From NCBI GenBank assembly GCA_018335875.1, contig JAGXRN010000014.1, positions 1 through 40,279 of the forward strand: 40,279 nucleotides of DNA. The letters are read 5' to 3'. Source of the stretch: Dethiobacter sp. (lineage in GTDB: Bacteria > Bacillota > Dethiobacteria > Dethiobacterales > Dethiobacteraceae). Each line of letters starts with the position of its first letter. The stretch's first letter is position 1. Below, piece after piece: positions 16,060 through 25,139 of the stretch. Both the position numbers and the translations under genes were made by a program. The notes beneath the pieces are model-generated. The model did no database searches and was not told the origin of the DNA. It saw nothing but the letters and a program-made list of their open reading frames with translations.

Positions 16060-16596
16060 TTACTTACCGGTTTTTCCGACCTTACGGCGGATACGTTCCG
16101 TATCATATTTGATACCTTTGCCTTTGTAGGGTTCAGGTTCGCGTACTGCACGGATTTTAGCGGCTAAAAACCCAACCTTTTCCTTATCAATACCCTTTAC
16201 CACAATTTTGTTCGGTGCAGGCACCTCAAGTTCAATGCCCTCAGGCGGTACGATATTGACAGGATGAGAGTACCCGATTGATATAACAACTTTATCACCT
16301 TGTTTGGCGGCACGGTATCCCACTCCGACCAGCTCCAGGTTTTTGGCATAACCCTTTGTCACACCATGAACCATGTTGGCTACCAGGCTGCGGGTCAGGC
16401 CGTGCAGCGAGCGGTGCAACTTATCGTCGGACGGGCGGCTGACAACTATTGTCTTGCCATCCGACTCTATGCTCATGTCGCCGTGTAACTCTTTTTCCAG
16501 TGTGCCAAGCGGCCCCTTGATGGTAACCACATTGCCTTTTTTGACAAATTCCACTTCAGCGGGCAGCTCGATTGGCATGCGACCGATACGGCTCAT
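16060..16596 (-). CDS. rplF: 50S ribosomal protein L6
   Basis: 178 residues with the two related alpha/beta domains of L6 and the signature region [19 protein letters not shown] near the C-terminus. The ATG at 16596 ([17 protein letters not shown]) is chosen over the longer frame because GGGAGG lies just upstream and the family begins here. L6 lies near the GTPase-associated centre. Confidence 0.97.
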   Translation of the reverse strand: MSRIGRMPIELPAEVEFVKKGNVVTIKGPLGTLEKELHGDMSIESDGKTIVVSRPSDDKLHRSLHGLTRSLVANMVHGVTKGYAKNLELVGVGYRAAKQGDKVVISIGYSHPVNIVPPEGIELEVPAPNKIVVKGIDKEKVGFLAAKIRAVREPEPYKGKGIKYDTERIRRKVGKTGK

Positions 16597-16612
16597 CTCT
16601 TTTCCCTCCCTA

Positions 16613-17011
16613 TCACCAGATGTAGCAGAGGACTTCACCGCCGACTCCGGCTTTCCGTGCAGACTTATCAGTCATAATCCCCTGTGAGGTGGAAATGATG
16701 GCTATTCCCAGTCCGCCGAGCACTTTCGGCATGTCATCCTTCTGCGCATAAACGCGTAGGCCCGGTTTACTTATTCGTTTCAGCCCGGAAATAACTTTTT
16801 CCTTATTGGGGCCATACTTGAGGTAGACACGGATAGTGCCCTGCTTGCTGCTTTTTTTGTATTCGAACTCCTTGATAAAACCTTCCTGTTTCAGAATCTC
16901 CGCCATTGCTAATTTAATCTTGGAAGCAGGCATGTCAACTGAATCATGATGCACTGTATTGGCATTGCGAATCCTAGTAAGCATATCGGCAATTGGATCC
17001 GTCATGGTCAT
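16613..17011 (-). CDS. rpsH: 30S ribosomal protein S8
   Basis: 132 residues. [21 protein letters not shown] at the N-terminus and [20 protein letters not shown] at the C-terminus, which binds 16S helix 21, are diagnostic. In E. coli S8 also represses the spc operon; no matching target is recognised here. ATG follows GGAGG by ten bases. Confidence 0.97.
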   Translation of the reverse strand: MTMTDPIADMLTRIRNANTVHHDSVDMPASKIKLAMAEILKQEGFIKEFEYKKSSKQGTIRVYLKYGPNKEKVISGLKRISKPGLRVYAQKDDMPKVLGGLGIAIISTSQGIMTDKSARKAGVGGEVLCYIW

Positions 17012-17042
17012 AGCAAAAGAACCTCCTTTCTCTCCAACACCG

Positions 17043-17228
17043 CTACCAGCTGGCTTTTTTCACGCCCGGAATTTTACCTTCATGGGCAAGCTTACGGAAA
17101 CAAAGGCGACACATACCAAACTTGCGCAGGTATGCGCGTGGACGGCCGCAGATTTTGCAGCGGTTGTAGCCCTGAACTGCAAATTTTGGATCTCTTTTCG
17201 CCTTTGCAATCATCGATTTTTTGGCCAC
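17043..17228 (-). CDS. rpsN: 30S ribosomal protein S14 type Z (zinc-binding)
   Basis: 61 residues, the short zinc-binding paralogue. Ligands C24, C27, C40 and C43 are spaced as in CKIC-x12-CRLC. Start GTG (17226-17228) behind GGGAGG. It sits between rplE and rpsH. No zinc-free S14 paralogue is in this window. Confidence 0.97.
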   Translation of the reverse strand: MAKKSMIAKAKRDPKFAVQGYNRCKICGRPRAYLRKFGMCRLCFRKLAHEGKIPGVKKASW

Positions 17229-17276
17229 CCTATTCCCTCCCTGTCTATTTGACTAACTGTAGTTTTTTAAAGAACA

Positions 17277-17819
17277 CTATGAAGCCCTAAACGGCATACC
17301 CAGATTTCGCAAAAGTTCTCTGCCCTCTTCGTCTGTCTCGGCAGTAGTCACAATTACGATATCCATGCCGCGGACTTTTTCCACCTGGTCATAACTGACT
17401 TCCGGAAAAATCAACTGTTCCCGCAATCCCAGCGTATAGTTGCCGCGGCCGTCAAAAGCCTTCGGCGACACACCGCGGAAGTCGCGGACGCGGGGCAGGG
17501 CCACATTAAAGAGCTTGTCGAGGAATTCATACATGCGGCTGCCGCGCAGCGTGACTTTACAGCCGATAGACATTCCCTCACGCAATTTAAAACTGGCCAC
17601 TGATTTTTTTGCTTTGGTGATCACCGGTTTTTGTCCTGCAATAAGAGCAAGGTCTTTAACCGCTGCATCGAGTACTTTCGGGTTTTCCTTGGCCTCACCC
17701 ACGCCCATATTTATCACAACTTTTTCCAGGCGTGGAGACTCCATGGCATTCTTATACTGGAAGCGCTCCACCAGCGCCGGCCGTACTTCTTGTTCGTATT
17801 TTTCCTTTAACCTGACCAT
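17277..17819 (-). CDS. rplE: 50S ribosomal protein L5
   Basis: 180 residues, full length. L5 binds 5S rRNA in the central protuberance and contacts P-site tRNA. The conserved regions are [40 protein letters not shown] and the central [20 protein letters not shown]. Order rplX-rplE-rpsN is the usual spc arrangement. Confidence 0.98.
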   Translation of the reverse strand: MVRLKEKYEQEVRPALVERFQYKNAMESPRLEKVVINMGVGEAKENPKVLDAAVKDLALIAGQKPVITKAKKSVASFKLREGMSIGCKVTLRGSRMYEFLDKLFNVALPRVRDFRGVSPKAFDGRGNYTLGLREQLIFPEVSYDQVEKVRGMDIVIVTTAETDEEGRELLRNLGMPFRAS

Positions 17820-17840
17820 AGTCCGTTACCTCCTTTCCGG

Positions 17841-18167
17841 CTACTTATCGAGGGATTCCCCGCACTTTTTACATGCCCTGATTCGCGTTCCGTCCTTTTG
17901 CGCCTCTTTTTTAATACGAGTCGCTTTCTGGCAGTTGGGACAGACAACCATAACCTTGGCACAGTTAAGAGGCGCCGGGTGTTCATGGATACCTGCCTGA
18001 ACACGCTGCGAGGCACGGGTATGTTTCTTTACTATGTTTACTCCTTCGACAACCACCGTTCCTTTGGACGGTTCGGCAGAGAGAATTTTCCCCTTTTTGC
18101 CTTTGTCCTTACCCGAAAGAACCAGTACTTTGTCTCCCTTTCTCACATGAAGCTTGCTGACTGTCAT
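17841..18167 (-). CDS. rplX: 50S ribosomal protein L24 with C-terminal zinc motif
   Basis: 108 residues. An N-terminal KOW motif (VRKGDKVLVLSGKDKGKKGK) binds near the start of 23S rRNA, where L24 begins assembly. The C-terminus has a CxxC pair (C76, C79) and a second (C99, C102), a probable zinc ribbon seen in many clostridial L24 proteins but absent from E. coli. ATG follows AGGAGG with about 10 nt. Confidence 0.96.
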   Translation of the reverse strand: MTVSKLHVRKGDKVLVLSGKDKGKKGKILSAEPSKGTVVVEGVNIVKKHTRASQRVQAGIHEHPAPLNCAKVMVVCPNCQKATRIKKEAQKDGTRIRACKKCGESLDK

Positions 18168-18190
18168 CTTTTATGCACCTCCTTGGCGCT

Positions 18191-18559
18191 TTAAATCACT
18201 TCCGGAGCCAGTGAAATAATTTTCATAAAATCTTTCTCACGCAGTTCACGGGCCACCGGGCCAAATATGCGGGTTCCCCGCGGATTTTTTTGTTCGTTGA
18301 TAAGAACAGCGGCATTTTCATCAAATTTGATATAAGAGCCGTCATTGCGCCTGTTTCCCTGGCGGGTCCGGACAATCACCGCTTTGACAACATCACCCTT
18401 TTTGACAACACCACCAGGTGCAGCCTCCTTAACGGAAGCAACAATTATATCGCCGATGTTGGCCGTTTTACGTTGTGAACCGCCAAGTACACGTATGCAC
18501 ATGATCTTTTTGGCGCCTGAATTATCGGCCACAGTCAGGTAAGATAGACTCTGGATCAT
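18191..18559 (-). CDS. rplN: 50S ribosomal protein L14
   Basis: 122 residues, invariant length. [40 protein letters not shown] and the C-terminal [20 protein letters not shown] identify L14, which forms bridge B8 with the small subunit. It is separated from the upstream rpsQ by an unusually long repeat-filled gap, whereas elsewhere in this cluster gaps are 10-50 nt. Confidence 0.98.
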   Translation of the reverse strand: MIQSLSYLTVADNSGAKKIMCIRVLGGSQRKTANIGDIIVASVKEAAPGGVVKKGDVVKAVIVRTRQGNRRNDGSYIKFDENAAVLINEQKNPRGTRIFGPVARELREKDFMKIISLAPEVI

Positions 18560-18574
18560 GGTTGCCCTCCTATC

Positions 18575-18690
18575 TGGAAGTCTGAAATCGGATATCAGAT
18601 GTCGATACGGATGTCGGAAATCTGACTTTTAAATTCTGGACTCTGATTTCTGTCTTCTGACTTCTGATTTCCGCCCTCTGACATCCGGTT
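18575..18690. repeat. Degenerate CAGAAATC/GACATC repeat tract between rpsQ and rplN
   Basis: On the minus strand the gap reads as back-to-back variants of a 7-8-nt unit (CAGAAGTC, CAGAAGAC, CAGAAATC, CAGATTTC). One half is largely complementary to the other: CGGATGTCGGAAATC near 18608-18622 faces GATTTCC and GACATCCG near 18665-18687. The tract can therefore fold as a long imperfect hairpin. It is not coding and not a terminator (no U-run). A similar tract lies at 22716-22810. Confidence 0.8.
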
Positions 18691-18692
18691 TG

Positions 18693-18950
18693 TTACAGTT
18701 GTGATTTTTCTATAATTTCCACCAGGCGCCATCTCTTATCCTTGCTGAGAGGCCTGGTTTCCATTATTTTAACTTTATCGCCAATTGAGCAGGCGTTCTC
18801 AGGATCGTGGACTTTATACTTCTTGGAAACCCGTGTCGTTTTGCCATAAAGAGGGTGGCGCGTGATCCGCTCCACAGAAACAACTGCTGTCTTATCCATC
18901 TTGTCGCTGACAACGCGGCCGACTCGTACTTTACGATTGCTGCGTTCCAA
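18693..18950 (-). CDS. rpsQ: 30S ribosomal protein S17
   Basis: 85 residues with the OB-fold features [20 protein letters not shown] and [21 protein letters not shown]17 is a primary 16S-binding assembly protein. The start is TTG (18948-18950) eight bases behind AAAGGAGG; the family start and ribosome-binding site agree on it. A repeat tract follows its stop. Confidence 0.96.
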   Translation of the reverse strand: MERSNRKVRVGRVVSDKMDKTAVVSVERITRHPLYGKTTRVSKKYKVHDPENACSIGDKVKIMETRPLSKDKRWRLVEIIEKSQL

Positions 18951-18980
18951 GTACTTTGCCTCCTTTCAAAGGTTGCGGCG

Positions 18981-19178
18981 CTAGGAGTTATTCAACTCGC
19001 GCTCGCGCTGGACTGTTTTGACACGTGCGATACTTTTGCGCACATCCCTTATTCTCATGGGGTTTTCCAGCTGGCCTGTTGCCAATTGAAAGCGTAGGTT
19101 AAAGAGCTCCTCTTTTAACTCTGATACTTTGCCATCCAGCTCCAGGTCACTGTACTCTCTTAACTCTTTAGCTTTCAT
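18981..19178 (-). CDS. rpmC: 50S ribosomal protein L29
   Basis: 65 residues, two antiparallel helices. [20 protein letters not shown] and [20 protein letters not shown] identify the family. The ATG at 19178 fits both family length and AGGTGGTGA upstream; it overlaps the last 11 nt of rplP. L29 lies beside the exit tunnel and helps to dock trigger factor and SRP. Confidence 0.96.
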   Translation of the reverse strand: MKAKELREYSDLELDGKVSELKEELFNLRFQLATGQLENPMRIRDVRKSIARVKTVQRERELNNS

Positions 19179-19602
19179 TGCTGTCACCACCTGTCTCCAC
19201 ACGTTTCACAAATTTTGTTTTAATCGGCAGTTTGTGAGCAGCAAGTCGCATCGCTTCCCTGGCTGTTTCTTCATCAACACCCGCCAGTTCAAACAAGATG
19301 CGGCCCGGTTTAACCACGGCAACCCAATACTCAGGGGAACCCTTACCACTACCCATCCTTGTTTCGGCGGGCTTGGCAGTCACAGGCTTATCGGGAAAAA
19401 TTTTTATCCATACTTTCCCGCCCCTTTTAATATAACGGGTCATGGCAATACGTGCAGCCTCTATCTGCTGGTTTGTGATCCAGGCAGGTTCAACAGCCTG
19501 CATCCCAAATTCACCGAATGCTATCTCGTTGCCGGCCTGGGCCTTACCCTTCATCCTGCCGCGGTGCTGCCTGCGGAACTTAACTCTTTTCGGTATCAGC
19601 AT
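19168..19602 (-). CDS. rplP: 50S ribosomal protein L16
   Basis: 144 residues. [20 protein letters not shown] at the N-terminus, the [20 protein letters not shown] loop and the C-terminal helix are invariant features. L16 positions A-site tRNA and is essential for peptidyl transfer. It overlaps the end of rpsC by 23 nt, suggesting translational coupling. Confidence 0.98.
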   Translation of the reverse strand: MLIPKRVKFRRQHRGRMKGKAQAGNEIAFGEFGMQAVEPAWITNQQIEAARIAMTRYIKRGGKVWIKIFPDKPVTAKPAETRMGSGKGSPEYWVAVVKPGRILFELAGVDEETAREAMRLAAHKLPIKTKFVKRVETGGDSNES

Positions 19603-20260
19603 CAGGGTTGCCTCCTCCCGGTTTTTTCGTTTTGGTCGGGAGAACCTCCCCTTTATAAATCCAGACCTTTACACCGATACGGCCGTACGTGGTGTGTGCC
19701 TCCACAAACCCGTAATCAATATCAGCCCGCAGTGTCTGCAGGGGGACGGTTCCTTCATGATACGACTCGGTGCGGGCAATTTCAGCTCCACCGAGCCTGC
19801 CGCTTACCATCACCTTGATTCCTTTGGCGCCGGCACGCATGGTGCGAAATACCGATTGTTTCATGGCGCGCCGGAAGGCTATCCTTTTTGTCAGCTGCAG
19901 TGCAATATTCTCAGCAACCAGGCGGGCGTCAAGCTCCGCCGTTTTAATCTCAATGATATTGATGTGCACTTGCTTGCCGGAAGCCTTTTCCAGTTTTTTA
20001 CGCAACTCCTCTACACCGGAACCGCCCTTGCCTATTACTACGCCGGGTTTGGCGGTGTGGATGGAGATGCGTACGCGGTTGGCGACGCGTTCGATTTCCA
20101 CTCTGGAAACTCCCGCATTATTCAGGTGGTTTTCGATAACTTTACGGACCATCAAGTCTTCGTGCAACAAATCAGAGTAATTTTTATCAGCATACCACTT
20201 GGCATCCCAGTCCCGGATAATCCCGAGCCGAAAACCAATGGGACTCACCTTTTGACCCAC
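19580..20260 (-). CDS. rpsC: 30S ribosomal protein S3
   Basis: 226 residues. The N-terminal [20 protein letters not shown], a KH domain with the [16 protein letters not shown] segment, and the C-terminal [18 protein letters not shown] are conserved. S3 lines the mRNA entry channel. Start GTG at 20258-20260 immediately follows rplV (2 nt gap). Confidence 0.98.
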   Translation of the reverse strand: MGQKVSPIGFRLGIIRDWDAKWYADKNYSDLLHEDLMVRKVIENHLNNAGVSRVEIERVANRVRISIHTAKPGVVIGKGGSGVEELRKKLEKASGKQVHINIIEIKTAELDARLVAENIALQLTKRIAFRRAMKQSVFRTMRAGAKGIKVMVSGRLGGAEIARTESYHEGTVPLQTLRADIDYGFVEAHTTYGRIGVKVWIYKGEVLPTKTKKPGGGNPDADTEKS

Positions 20261-20262
20261 GC

Positions 20263-20604
20263 TTATACCTCCTCCTTCTCTTTGAGAATGATGGTAATGT
20301 GGCTGGTACGCTTACGGATCCGGCTGGCCATGCCACGGGCGCGCGGGCGGAAACGTTTCAGCACCGGGCCCTCGTCTATAAAGGCCTTGACTACGTAGAG
20401 TTCATCACGGTCCATCTCAAAGTTGTTCTCAGCATTGGCCATAGCCGCATGCAGCACTTTGTAAATCGGCTCGGTAGGCCGGTTTGGCAGTGCTTGCAGA
20501 ATGGCCAGAGCTTCCTTGGCATTCCTGCCGCGAATCTGGTCCATAACCAGGCGGGCCTTCCGCGGCGAAATGCGCACATGTTTGGCAACTGCTTTTGCTT
20601 CCAC
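20263..20604 (-). CDS. rplV: 50S ribosomal protein L22
   Basis: 113 residues. [19 protein letters not shown] at the N-terminus and the beta-hairpin loop [20 protein letters not shown], which reaches the constriction of the exit tunnel and is a macrolide-resistance site, are intact. The start is GTG (20602-20604). Confidence 0.97.
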   Translation of the reverse strand: MEAKAVAKHVRISPRKARLVMDQIRGRNAKEALAILQALPNRPTEPIYKVLHAAMANAENNFEMDRDELYVVKAFIDEGPVLKRFRPRARGMASRIRKRTSHITIILKEKEEV

Positions 20605-20615
20605 GGTAAACCCCC

Positions 20616-20900
20616 CTATTTTAAAGATGTAGAACGTTCAGTATGGCTGCCATGCCCGCGGAAGGTGCGGGTTGGCGCAAATTCACCCAACCTGTGGCCA
20701 ACCATATCTTCAGTAATATACACGGGCACATGTTTTCTTCCGTCATGGACGGCTAAGGTATGTCCGACCATTTCGGGAAAAATAGTAGAACGGCGAGACC
20801 AAGTTTTAATAACTCTTTTTTCGTTTTTGTCATTCATAATCTTTATTTTATCAAGCAATTTCTCTTCGATATACGGGCCTTTCTTGAGAGACCTGGACAA
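20616..20900 (-). CDS. rpsS: 30S ribosomal protein S19
   Basis: 94 residues. [19 protein letters not shown] and HKLGEF-like [17 protein letters not shown] are diagnostic. S19 sits in the head next to S13. The start is TTG at 20898-20900, ten bases behind AAGGAGG; it is the only start that yields the family N-terminus. Confidence 0.97.
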   Translation of the reverse strand: MSRSLKKGPYIEEKLLDKIKIMNDKNEKRVIKTWSRRSTIFPEMVGHTLAVHDGRKHVPVYITEDMVGHRLGEFAPTRTFRGHGSHTERSTSLK

Positions 20901-20926
20901 GTTCTGGCGACCTCCTTCCCGAGCAA

Positions 20927-21757
20927 TTACTTATTGCGCCGCTTAGCAATAAACTGGTCGGATTTTTTATTCTTTTTGCGGGTTTTATAGCCAAGTGTCG
21001 GCTTACCCCAGGGCGTGACAGGGCTCTTCCGCCCGATGGGCGCTTTGCCTTCACCGCCGCCGTGCGGGTGGTCCACAGGGTTCATAACTACGCCACGCAC
21101 GGTAGGACGCTTGCCAAGCCAACGGGAACGGCCGGCCTTGCCGATGGTGATGTTTTCATGTTCCAGGTTGCCGACCTGGCCGATGGTGGCCCTGCACTCC
21201 TGGGAAACAAGGCGTACCTCGCCCGATGGCAGTCGTACGTGTGCATATTTGCCTTCTTTGGCCATCAGCTGTGCTGAGCCACCGGCTGAACGGACCATTT
21301 GCCCGCCCTTGCCTACTTTAAGCTCAATATTGTGAATCAGCGTACCGACGGGGATGGACTTCAACTGCAGGGCGTTTCCGGGCTTAATGTCGGCTCCCTC
21401 GCCGGAGAGGATCTCTGTACCCACGGAAACTCCCACCGGCGCCAAAATATAACGCTTCTCTCCGTCAGCATAGTGCAAGAGAGCAATATTAGCTGAACGG
21501 TTGGGGTCATATTCAATGGTGGCGACTTTGGCCGGAATGCCATCTTTATCGCGTTTAAAGTCGATGACACGATACTTGCGCTTATGCCCGCCCCCCTGGT
21601 GCCGTACTGTAATCCGGCCGTCAGTATTGCGGCCGGCCTTTTTCTTTAAAGGCTCAAGCAGCGACTTCTCAGGCTCAGTGCTGGTGATTTCGTCAAAAGT
21701 CCTGACAGTCATGAGGCGTCGGCCCGGCGAGGTTGGGACAAACTTTTTAATAGCCAT
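20927..21757 (-). CDS. rplB: 50S ribosomal protein L2
   Basis: 276 residues, full length. The C-terminal [20 protein letters not shown] holds the conserved histidine (in DHPHGGGEG) essential for peptidyl transferase function. [18 protein letters not shown] at the N-terminus is typical. L2 binds 23S domain IV and bridges to the small subunit. Confidence 0.98.
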   Translation of the reverse strand: MAIKKFVPTSPGRRLMTVRTFDEITSTEPEKSLLEPLKKKAGRNTDGRITVRHQGGGHKRKYRVIDFKRDKDGIPAKVATIEYDPNRSANIALLHYADGEKRYILAPVGVSVGTEILSGEGADIKPGNALQLKSIPVGTLIHNIELKVGKGGQMVRSAGGSAQLMAKEGKYAHVRLPSGEVRLVSQECRATIGQVGNLEHENITIGKAGRSRWLGKRPTVRGVVMNPVDHPHGGGEGKAPIGRKSPVTPWGKPTLGYKTRKKNKKSDQFIAKRRNK

Positions 21758-21783
21758 GATATATATCCCTCCTTCTTACTGGG

Positions 21784-22077
21784 TTACAGGCCTTCAAAGA
21801 TTTCAATCGGCTTGCTGCCCTCTTCCAAAGTAACGATGGCCTTTTTCCAGCTTGGCCGGCGGCCTACATGGACACCCATCCGTTTCATCTTACCTGTCAC
21901 GTGGAGCGTATTAACCGACTTAACCTTGACCTTAAAAAGTTCTTCCACAGCCTTTTTTATTTCTACTTTGTTGGCTTTGGGGTCAACCTGAAAAGCGTAT
22001 TTTCTTTCTTCCATCATAGCCGTGGACTTTTCAGTTACCAGCGGCTTTTTTATAATGTCGCGCGCTTCACGCATCAT
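21784..22077 (-). CDS. rplW: 50S ribosomal protein L23
   Basis: 97 residues. [20 protein letters not shown] and [19 protein letters not shown] identify L23, the docking site for trigger factor and SRP at the tunnel exit. The first of two adjacent ATGs overlaps the rplD stop as ATGA. Confidence 0.97.
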   Translation of the reverse strand: MMREARDIIKKPLVTEKSTAMMEERKYAFQVDPKANKVEIKKAVEELFKVKVKSVNTLHVTGKMKRMGVHVGRRPSWKKAIVTLEEGSKPIEIFEGL

Positions 22078-22697
22078 GCGAACACCTCCTCCACCCGGGC
22101 TACGGCTTGGCGTGTAATAACCAGGTTGTCGGTGTTTAAAATATCGTAAACATTAAGCTCAGTGGCATTAAGTGTTTTAACGCCTGGAATGTTGCGCGCC
22201 GACTTAATTATGTTTTCCTGCGGCGCTTCGGTAATAATCAGTACTTTGCGGCCGGTTTTCAGGTTCCCCAGTACCCTGACCATATCTTTGGTTCTGGGCG
22301 CCTCCATGGCCAACTGATCAAGAACAATCAGCGATCTGTTGCTAACCTTGCTGGTCAGCGCTGATTTTAACGCCAGGCGCCTGATTTTCTTGGGCAGTGC
22401 CATCCTATAGGAACGCGGGTGTGGTCCAAAGACTACGCCGCCGCCTTTCCAGAGCGGTGAACGGATGGAACCGTGCCTGGCGCGGCCGGTGCCTTTTTGA
22501 CGCCATGGCTTGCGTCCGCCACCCCTGACTTCTGTCCGGACTTTAGTATCCGCAGTGCCAAGGCGCCTGTTTGCAAGGTAGGTCAGCACCGCCTGGTGCA
22601 TTGCCGCTTCATTCACTTTAACAGCAAAGATAGCGTCCGCCAGTTCTATTTCTCCTACCTCTTCGCCCTGTGTATTATATAAAGCTACTTTTGGCAT
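22074..22697 (-). CDS. rplD: 50S ribosomal protein L4
   Basis: 207 residues from ATG 22697, with AAGGAGG eight bases upstream; a longer frame to 22715 begins inside the ribosome-binding site and is rejected. The extended loop [20 protein letters not shown] lines the exit tunnel. In E. coli L4 also represses the S10 operon. It is separated from rplC by a repeat tract. Confidence 0.97.
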   Translation of the reverse strand: MPKVALYNTQGEEVGEIELADAIFAVKVNEAAMHQAVLTYLANRRLGTADTKVRTEVRGGGRKPWRQKGTGRARHGSIRSPLWKGGGVVFGPHPRSYRMALPKKIRRLALKSALTSKVSNRSLIVLDQLAMEAPRTKDMVRVLGNLKTGRKVLIITEAPQENIIKSARNIPGVKTLNATELNVYDILNTDNLVITRQAVARVEEVFA

Positions 22698-22715
22698 CAC
22701 AAATTCCTCCTTCAA

Positions 22716-22810
22716 CCAGATGTCGGATATCAGAAATCGGATATCGGATGTGAGAGACTTTCGGATTTTGTTTTCTGACCTCTCACTGCCTGACCTCTGA
22801 TTTCTGTATT
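22716..22810. repeat. Degenerate repeat tract between rplC and rplD
   Basis: The gap is built from variants of GGATATC, CAGAAATC and GGATGTG on one side and TCTGACC, TCTGATT and TCTCAC on the other. CAGAAATC (22731-22738) is an exact complement of GATTTCTG (22799-22806), and GTGAGAGA can pair with TCTCAC, so the tract can fold on itself. The rplC stop codon lies at its edge. Its style is the same as the 18575-18690 tract. Confidence 0.75.
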
Positions 22811-23452
22811 CTAACTTCCAGTATTGCCTGCTTTAACGGAATTCTTCACAGTTACCAGCACACCGCGCGGGCCTGGGACGGCGCCGCGGATAAGGAGAAG
22901 GTTACGCTCTTTATCTACTCTGACCACCTTCAGCATTTGCACAGTTACTTTTTCTCCGCCCATACGCCCTGGCAGGTTCTTTCCCTTGAACACCCGTGCA
23001 GGGCCCACCGCGCCCATCGAACCGGGACCTCTGTGGTAGTGGGAACCGTGGGTCATGGGGCCGCGGCTTTGCCCGTGTCTTTTAATTGTGCCGGCAAACC
23101 CTTTGCCACGCGAAACAGCTGTCACATCAACCAAGTCGCCCTCAGCAAAAACCTCAGCCCTGATTTCCTGTCCCACCTCGTAAGCATTGATATCATCCAG
23201 GCGCAGTTCGCGCAGATACTTTTTCGGGGTAAGCCCGGCTTTTTTAAAATGGCCAAGGGCCGGCTTGATGGTCTTTCTTTCCGCAATATCGCTGAAACCA
23301 ACCTGGATGGACTCATAACCGTCTGTAGCGACGGATTTCTTTTGCAGTACAACGCACGGGCCGGCTTCAATTACAGTTACAGGGATAACCCGGCCTGCCT
23401 GGTCAAAAATCTGAGTCATGCCAACCTTTTTTCCTAAAATAGCTTTTTGCAT
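22811..23452 (-). CDS. rplC: 50S ribosomal protein L3
   Basis: 213 residues. [20 protein letters not shown] at the N-terminus and the loop [20 protein letters not shown], which reaches the peptidyl transferase centre, are diagnostic. L3 and L24 are the two assembly initiators of the large subunit. It follows rpsJ after 32 nt. Confidence 0.98.
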   Translation of the reverse strand: MQKAILGKKVGMTQIFDQAGRVIPVTVIEAGPCVVLQKKSVATDGYESIQVGFSDIAERKTIKPALGHFKKAGLTPKKYLRELRLDDINAYEVGQEIRAEVFAEGDLVDVTAVSRGKGFAGTIKRHGQSRGPMTHGSHYHRGPGSMGAVGPARVFKGKNLPGRMGGEKVTVQMLKVVRVDKERNLLLIRGAVPGPRGVLVTVKNSVKAGNTGS

Positions 23453-23484
23453 GTTTTTGCACCCCCTTTGGAACTTCGTCTTAA

Positions 23485-23793
23485 TTACAGTTTGATTTCA
23501 ATATCCACACCGGCAGGAAGGTCAAGACGCATGAGAGCGTCAATCGTCTTCGGTGTCGGCTCGAGGATATCTATCAACCTTTTGTGAGTACGCATTTCAA
23601 ACTGCTCACGGGAGTCTTTATATTTGTGAGGCGCCCGGATAACTGTATAAATAGTCTTTTCGGTAGGAAGCGGAATCGGGCCTGAAACCGTGGCTCCTGT
23701 CCTTTTTGCTGTCTCCACTATTTTGTTGGAAGACTGGTCAAGAATCTGGTGGTCAAACGCCTTGAGGCGGATACGAATCTTCTGCTTAGCCAT
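23485..23793 (-). CDS. rpsJ: 30S ribosomal protein S10
   Basis: 102 residues. [20 protein letters not shown] and [20 protein letters not shown] identify S10, which also serves as NusE in antitermination with NusB. First gene of the S10 cluster. The 115-nt gap upstream holds a structured hairpin but no clear promoter, so readthrough from tuf is likely. Confidence 0.98.
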   Translation of the reverse strand: MAKQKIRIRLKAFDHQILDQSSNKIVETAKRTGATVSGPIPLPTEKTIYTVIRAPHKYKDSREQFEMRTHKRLIDILEPTPKTIDALMRLDLPAGVDIEIKL

Positions 23794-23835
23794 TTACTTT
23801 CCTCCTTCATTCGCCTGATTGACACAGACTACTCC

Positions 23836-23871
23836 GCGGGAATTCCCCGGACTCCTCCGGCAACCTCCCGC
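23836..23871 (-). promoter_or_regulatory. Symmetric hairpin in the rpsJ leader
   Basis: Between tuf and rpsJ the transcript can form an outer stem GCGGGA/TCCCGC, a symmetric 5x5 internal loop (GGTTG/GGAAT), an inner stem CCGGA/TCCGG and a GGAG tetraloop. No U-run follows, so it is not a terminator. Its position fits an S10-operon regulatory leader, but no ligand can be named. A shorter ATTGTT-aact-AACAAT hairpin lies just upstream (towards tuf). Confidence 0.45.
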
Positions 23872-23908
23872 CTCATTGTTAGTTAACAATCATTGCCTCT
23901 GTTTTAAA

Positions 23909-25111
23909 TTACTCGATAATCGAAGTGACAACGCCGGCGCCTACTGTGCGGCCGCCTTCGCGGATAGCAAAACGCAGGCCCTGTTCAATGGCGATTGGTG
24001 TAATCAGTTCTATCTTCATCTGCACGTTGTCCCCGGGCATAATCATCTCTACGCCTTCGGGCAGTGTGATGACGCCTGTGACGTCTGTGGTGCGCAGATA
24101 AAACTGCGGGCGGTAGCCTTGGAAGAACGGGGTATGGCGTCCGCCTTCCTCTTTCTTAAGCACGTAAACCTCGGCCATAAACTCGGTATGGGGCTTAATG
24201 CTGCCCGGCTTGGCAAGCACCTGGCCGCGCTCAATGGATTCACGGTCCACGCCGCGCAGAAGCGCGCCGACATTATCGCCGGCCTCGGCCCTGTCAAGGA
24301 TCCTGCGGAACATTTCCACGCCTGTAACCACAGTTTTGCGGGGCTTCTCGGCAAAGCCGACAATCTCAACTTCTTCCTGGACCTTGACTGTACCGCGCTC
24401 CACACGTCCGGTAGCCACGGTGCCGCGCCCAGTGATGGTAAAAACGTCCTCTACTGCCATCATGAAAGGCTTGTCAATGTCGCGCACCGGTGTGGGTATA
24501 TAAGCATCAACCGCATCCATCAGCTCCCAGATCGACTTGCAGCTCTCGCAGTCGCGGCTGCCGCAACCGTGCTCAAGCGCCTTTAATGCCGAACCTACAA
24601 TAACAGGGGTATCGTCACCGGGAAACTCATACATGTTTAAAAGGTCGCGCACTTCAAGTTCCACCAGTTCAAGCAGTTCCGGATCATCAACCATGTCGGC
24701 CTTGTTCATGTAAACCACGATGTGAGGCACACCAACCTGACGGGCAAGCAGGATATGTTCACGGGTCTGCGGCATGGGGCCGTCGGCTGCTGATACCACT
24801 AGTATCGCACCGTCCATCTGCGCGGCGCCGGTGATCATGTTTTTAACATAGTCAGCGTGGCCCGGGCAGTCAACGTGGGCATAGTGCCGTTTTTCGGTCT
24901 CGTACTCCACGTGTGCGGTGGAAATTGTGATGCCGCGCTCCTTTTCTTCCGGAGCTTTGTCGATTTCGCCAAAAGCAGTCTTTTTGGCCAAGCCACTCAC
25001 TGACAGGCAGGATGTGATAGCAGCTGTCAGTGTGGTTTTACCGTGATCGACGTGTCCTATGGTGCCTACGTTGATGTGTGGTTTGGTCCTTTCAAACTTT
25101 TGTTTTGCCAT
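23909..25111 (-). CDS. tuf: Elongation factor Tu (complete copy)
   Basis: 400 residues. EF-Tu delivers aminoacyl-tRNA to the A site using GTP. G1 is GHVDHGKT (19-26), G2 lies near RGITI (59-63), G3 is DCPGH (81-85), and G4 is NKAD (136-139). Domains 2 and 3 are complete. Between G4 and domain 2 it carries a short insert with three cysteines (C183, C188, C191), known from some clostridial EF-Tu proteins. It is the distal gene of the str cluster. A second copy enters at the right edge; the C-terminal 73 residues differ at only two positions but at about thirty synonymous codons. Confidence 0.98.
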   Translation of the reverse strand: MAKQKFERTKPHINVGTIGHVDHGKTTLTAAITSCLSVSGLAKKTAFGEIDKAPEEKERGITISTAHVEYETEKRHYAHVDCPGHADYVKNMITGAAQMDGAILVVSAADGPMPQTREHILLARQVGVPHIVVYMNKADMVDDPELLELVELEVRDLLNMYEFPGDDTPVIVGSALKALEHGCGSRDCESCKSIWELMDAVDAYIPTPVRDIDKPFMMAVEDVFTITGRGTVATGRVERGTVKVQEEVEIVGFAEKPRKTVVTGVEMFRRILDRAEAGDNVGALLRGVDRESIERGQVLAKPGSIKPHTEFMAEVYVLKKEEGGRHTPFFQGYRPQFYLRTTDVTGVITLPEGVEMIMPGDNVQMKIELITPIAIEQGLRFAIREGGRTVGAGVVTSIIE

Positions 25112-25139
25112 TTTTCAAATAACCTCCTTAAAGTAAACA

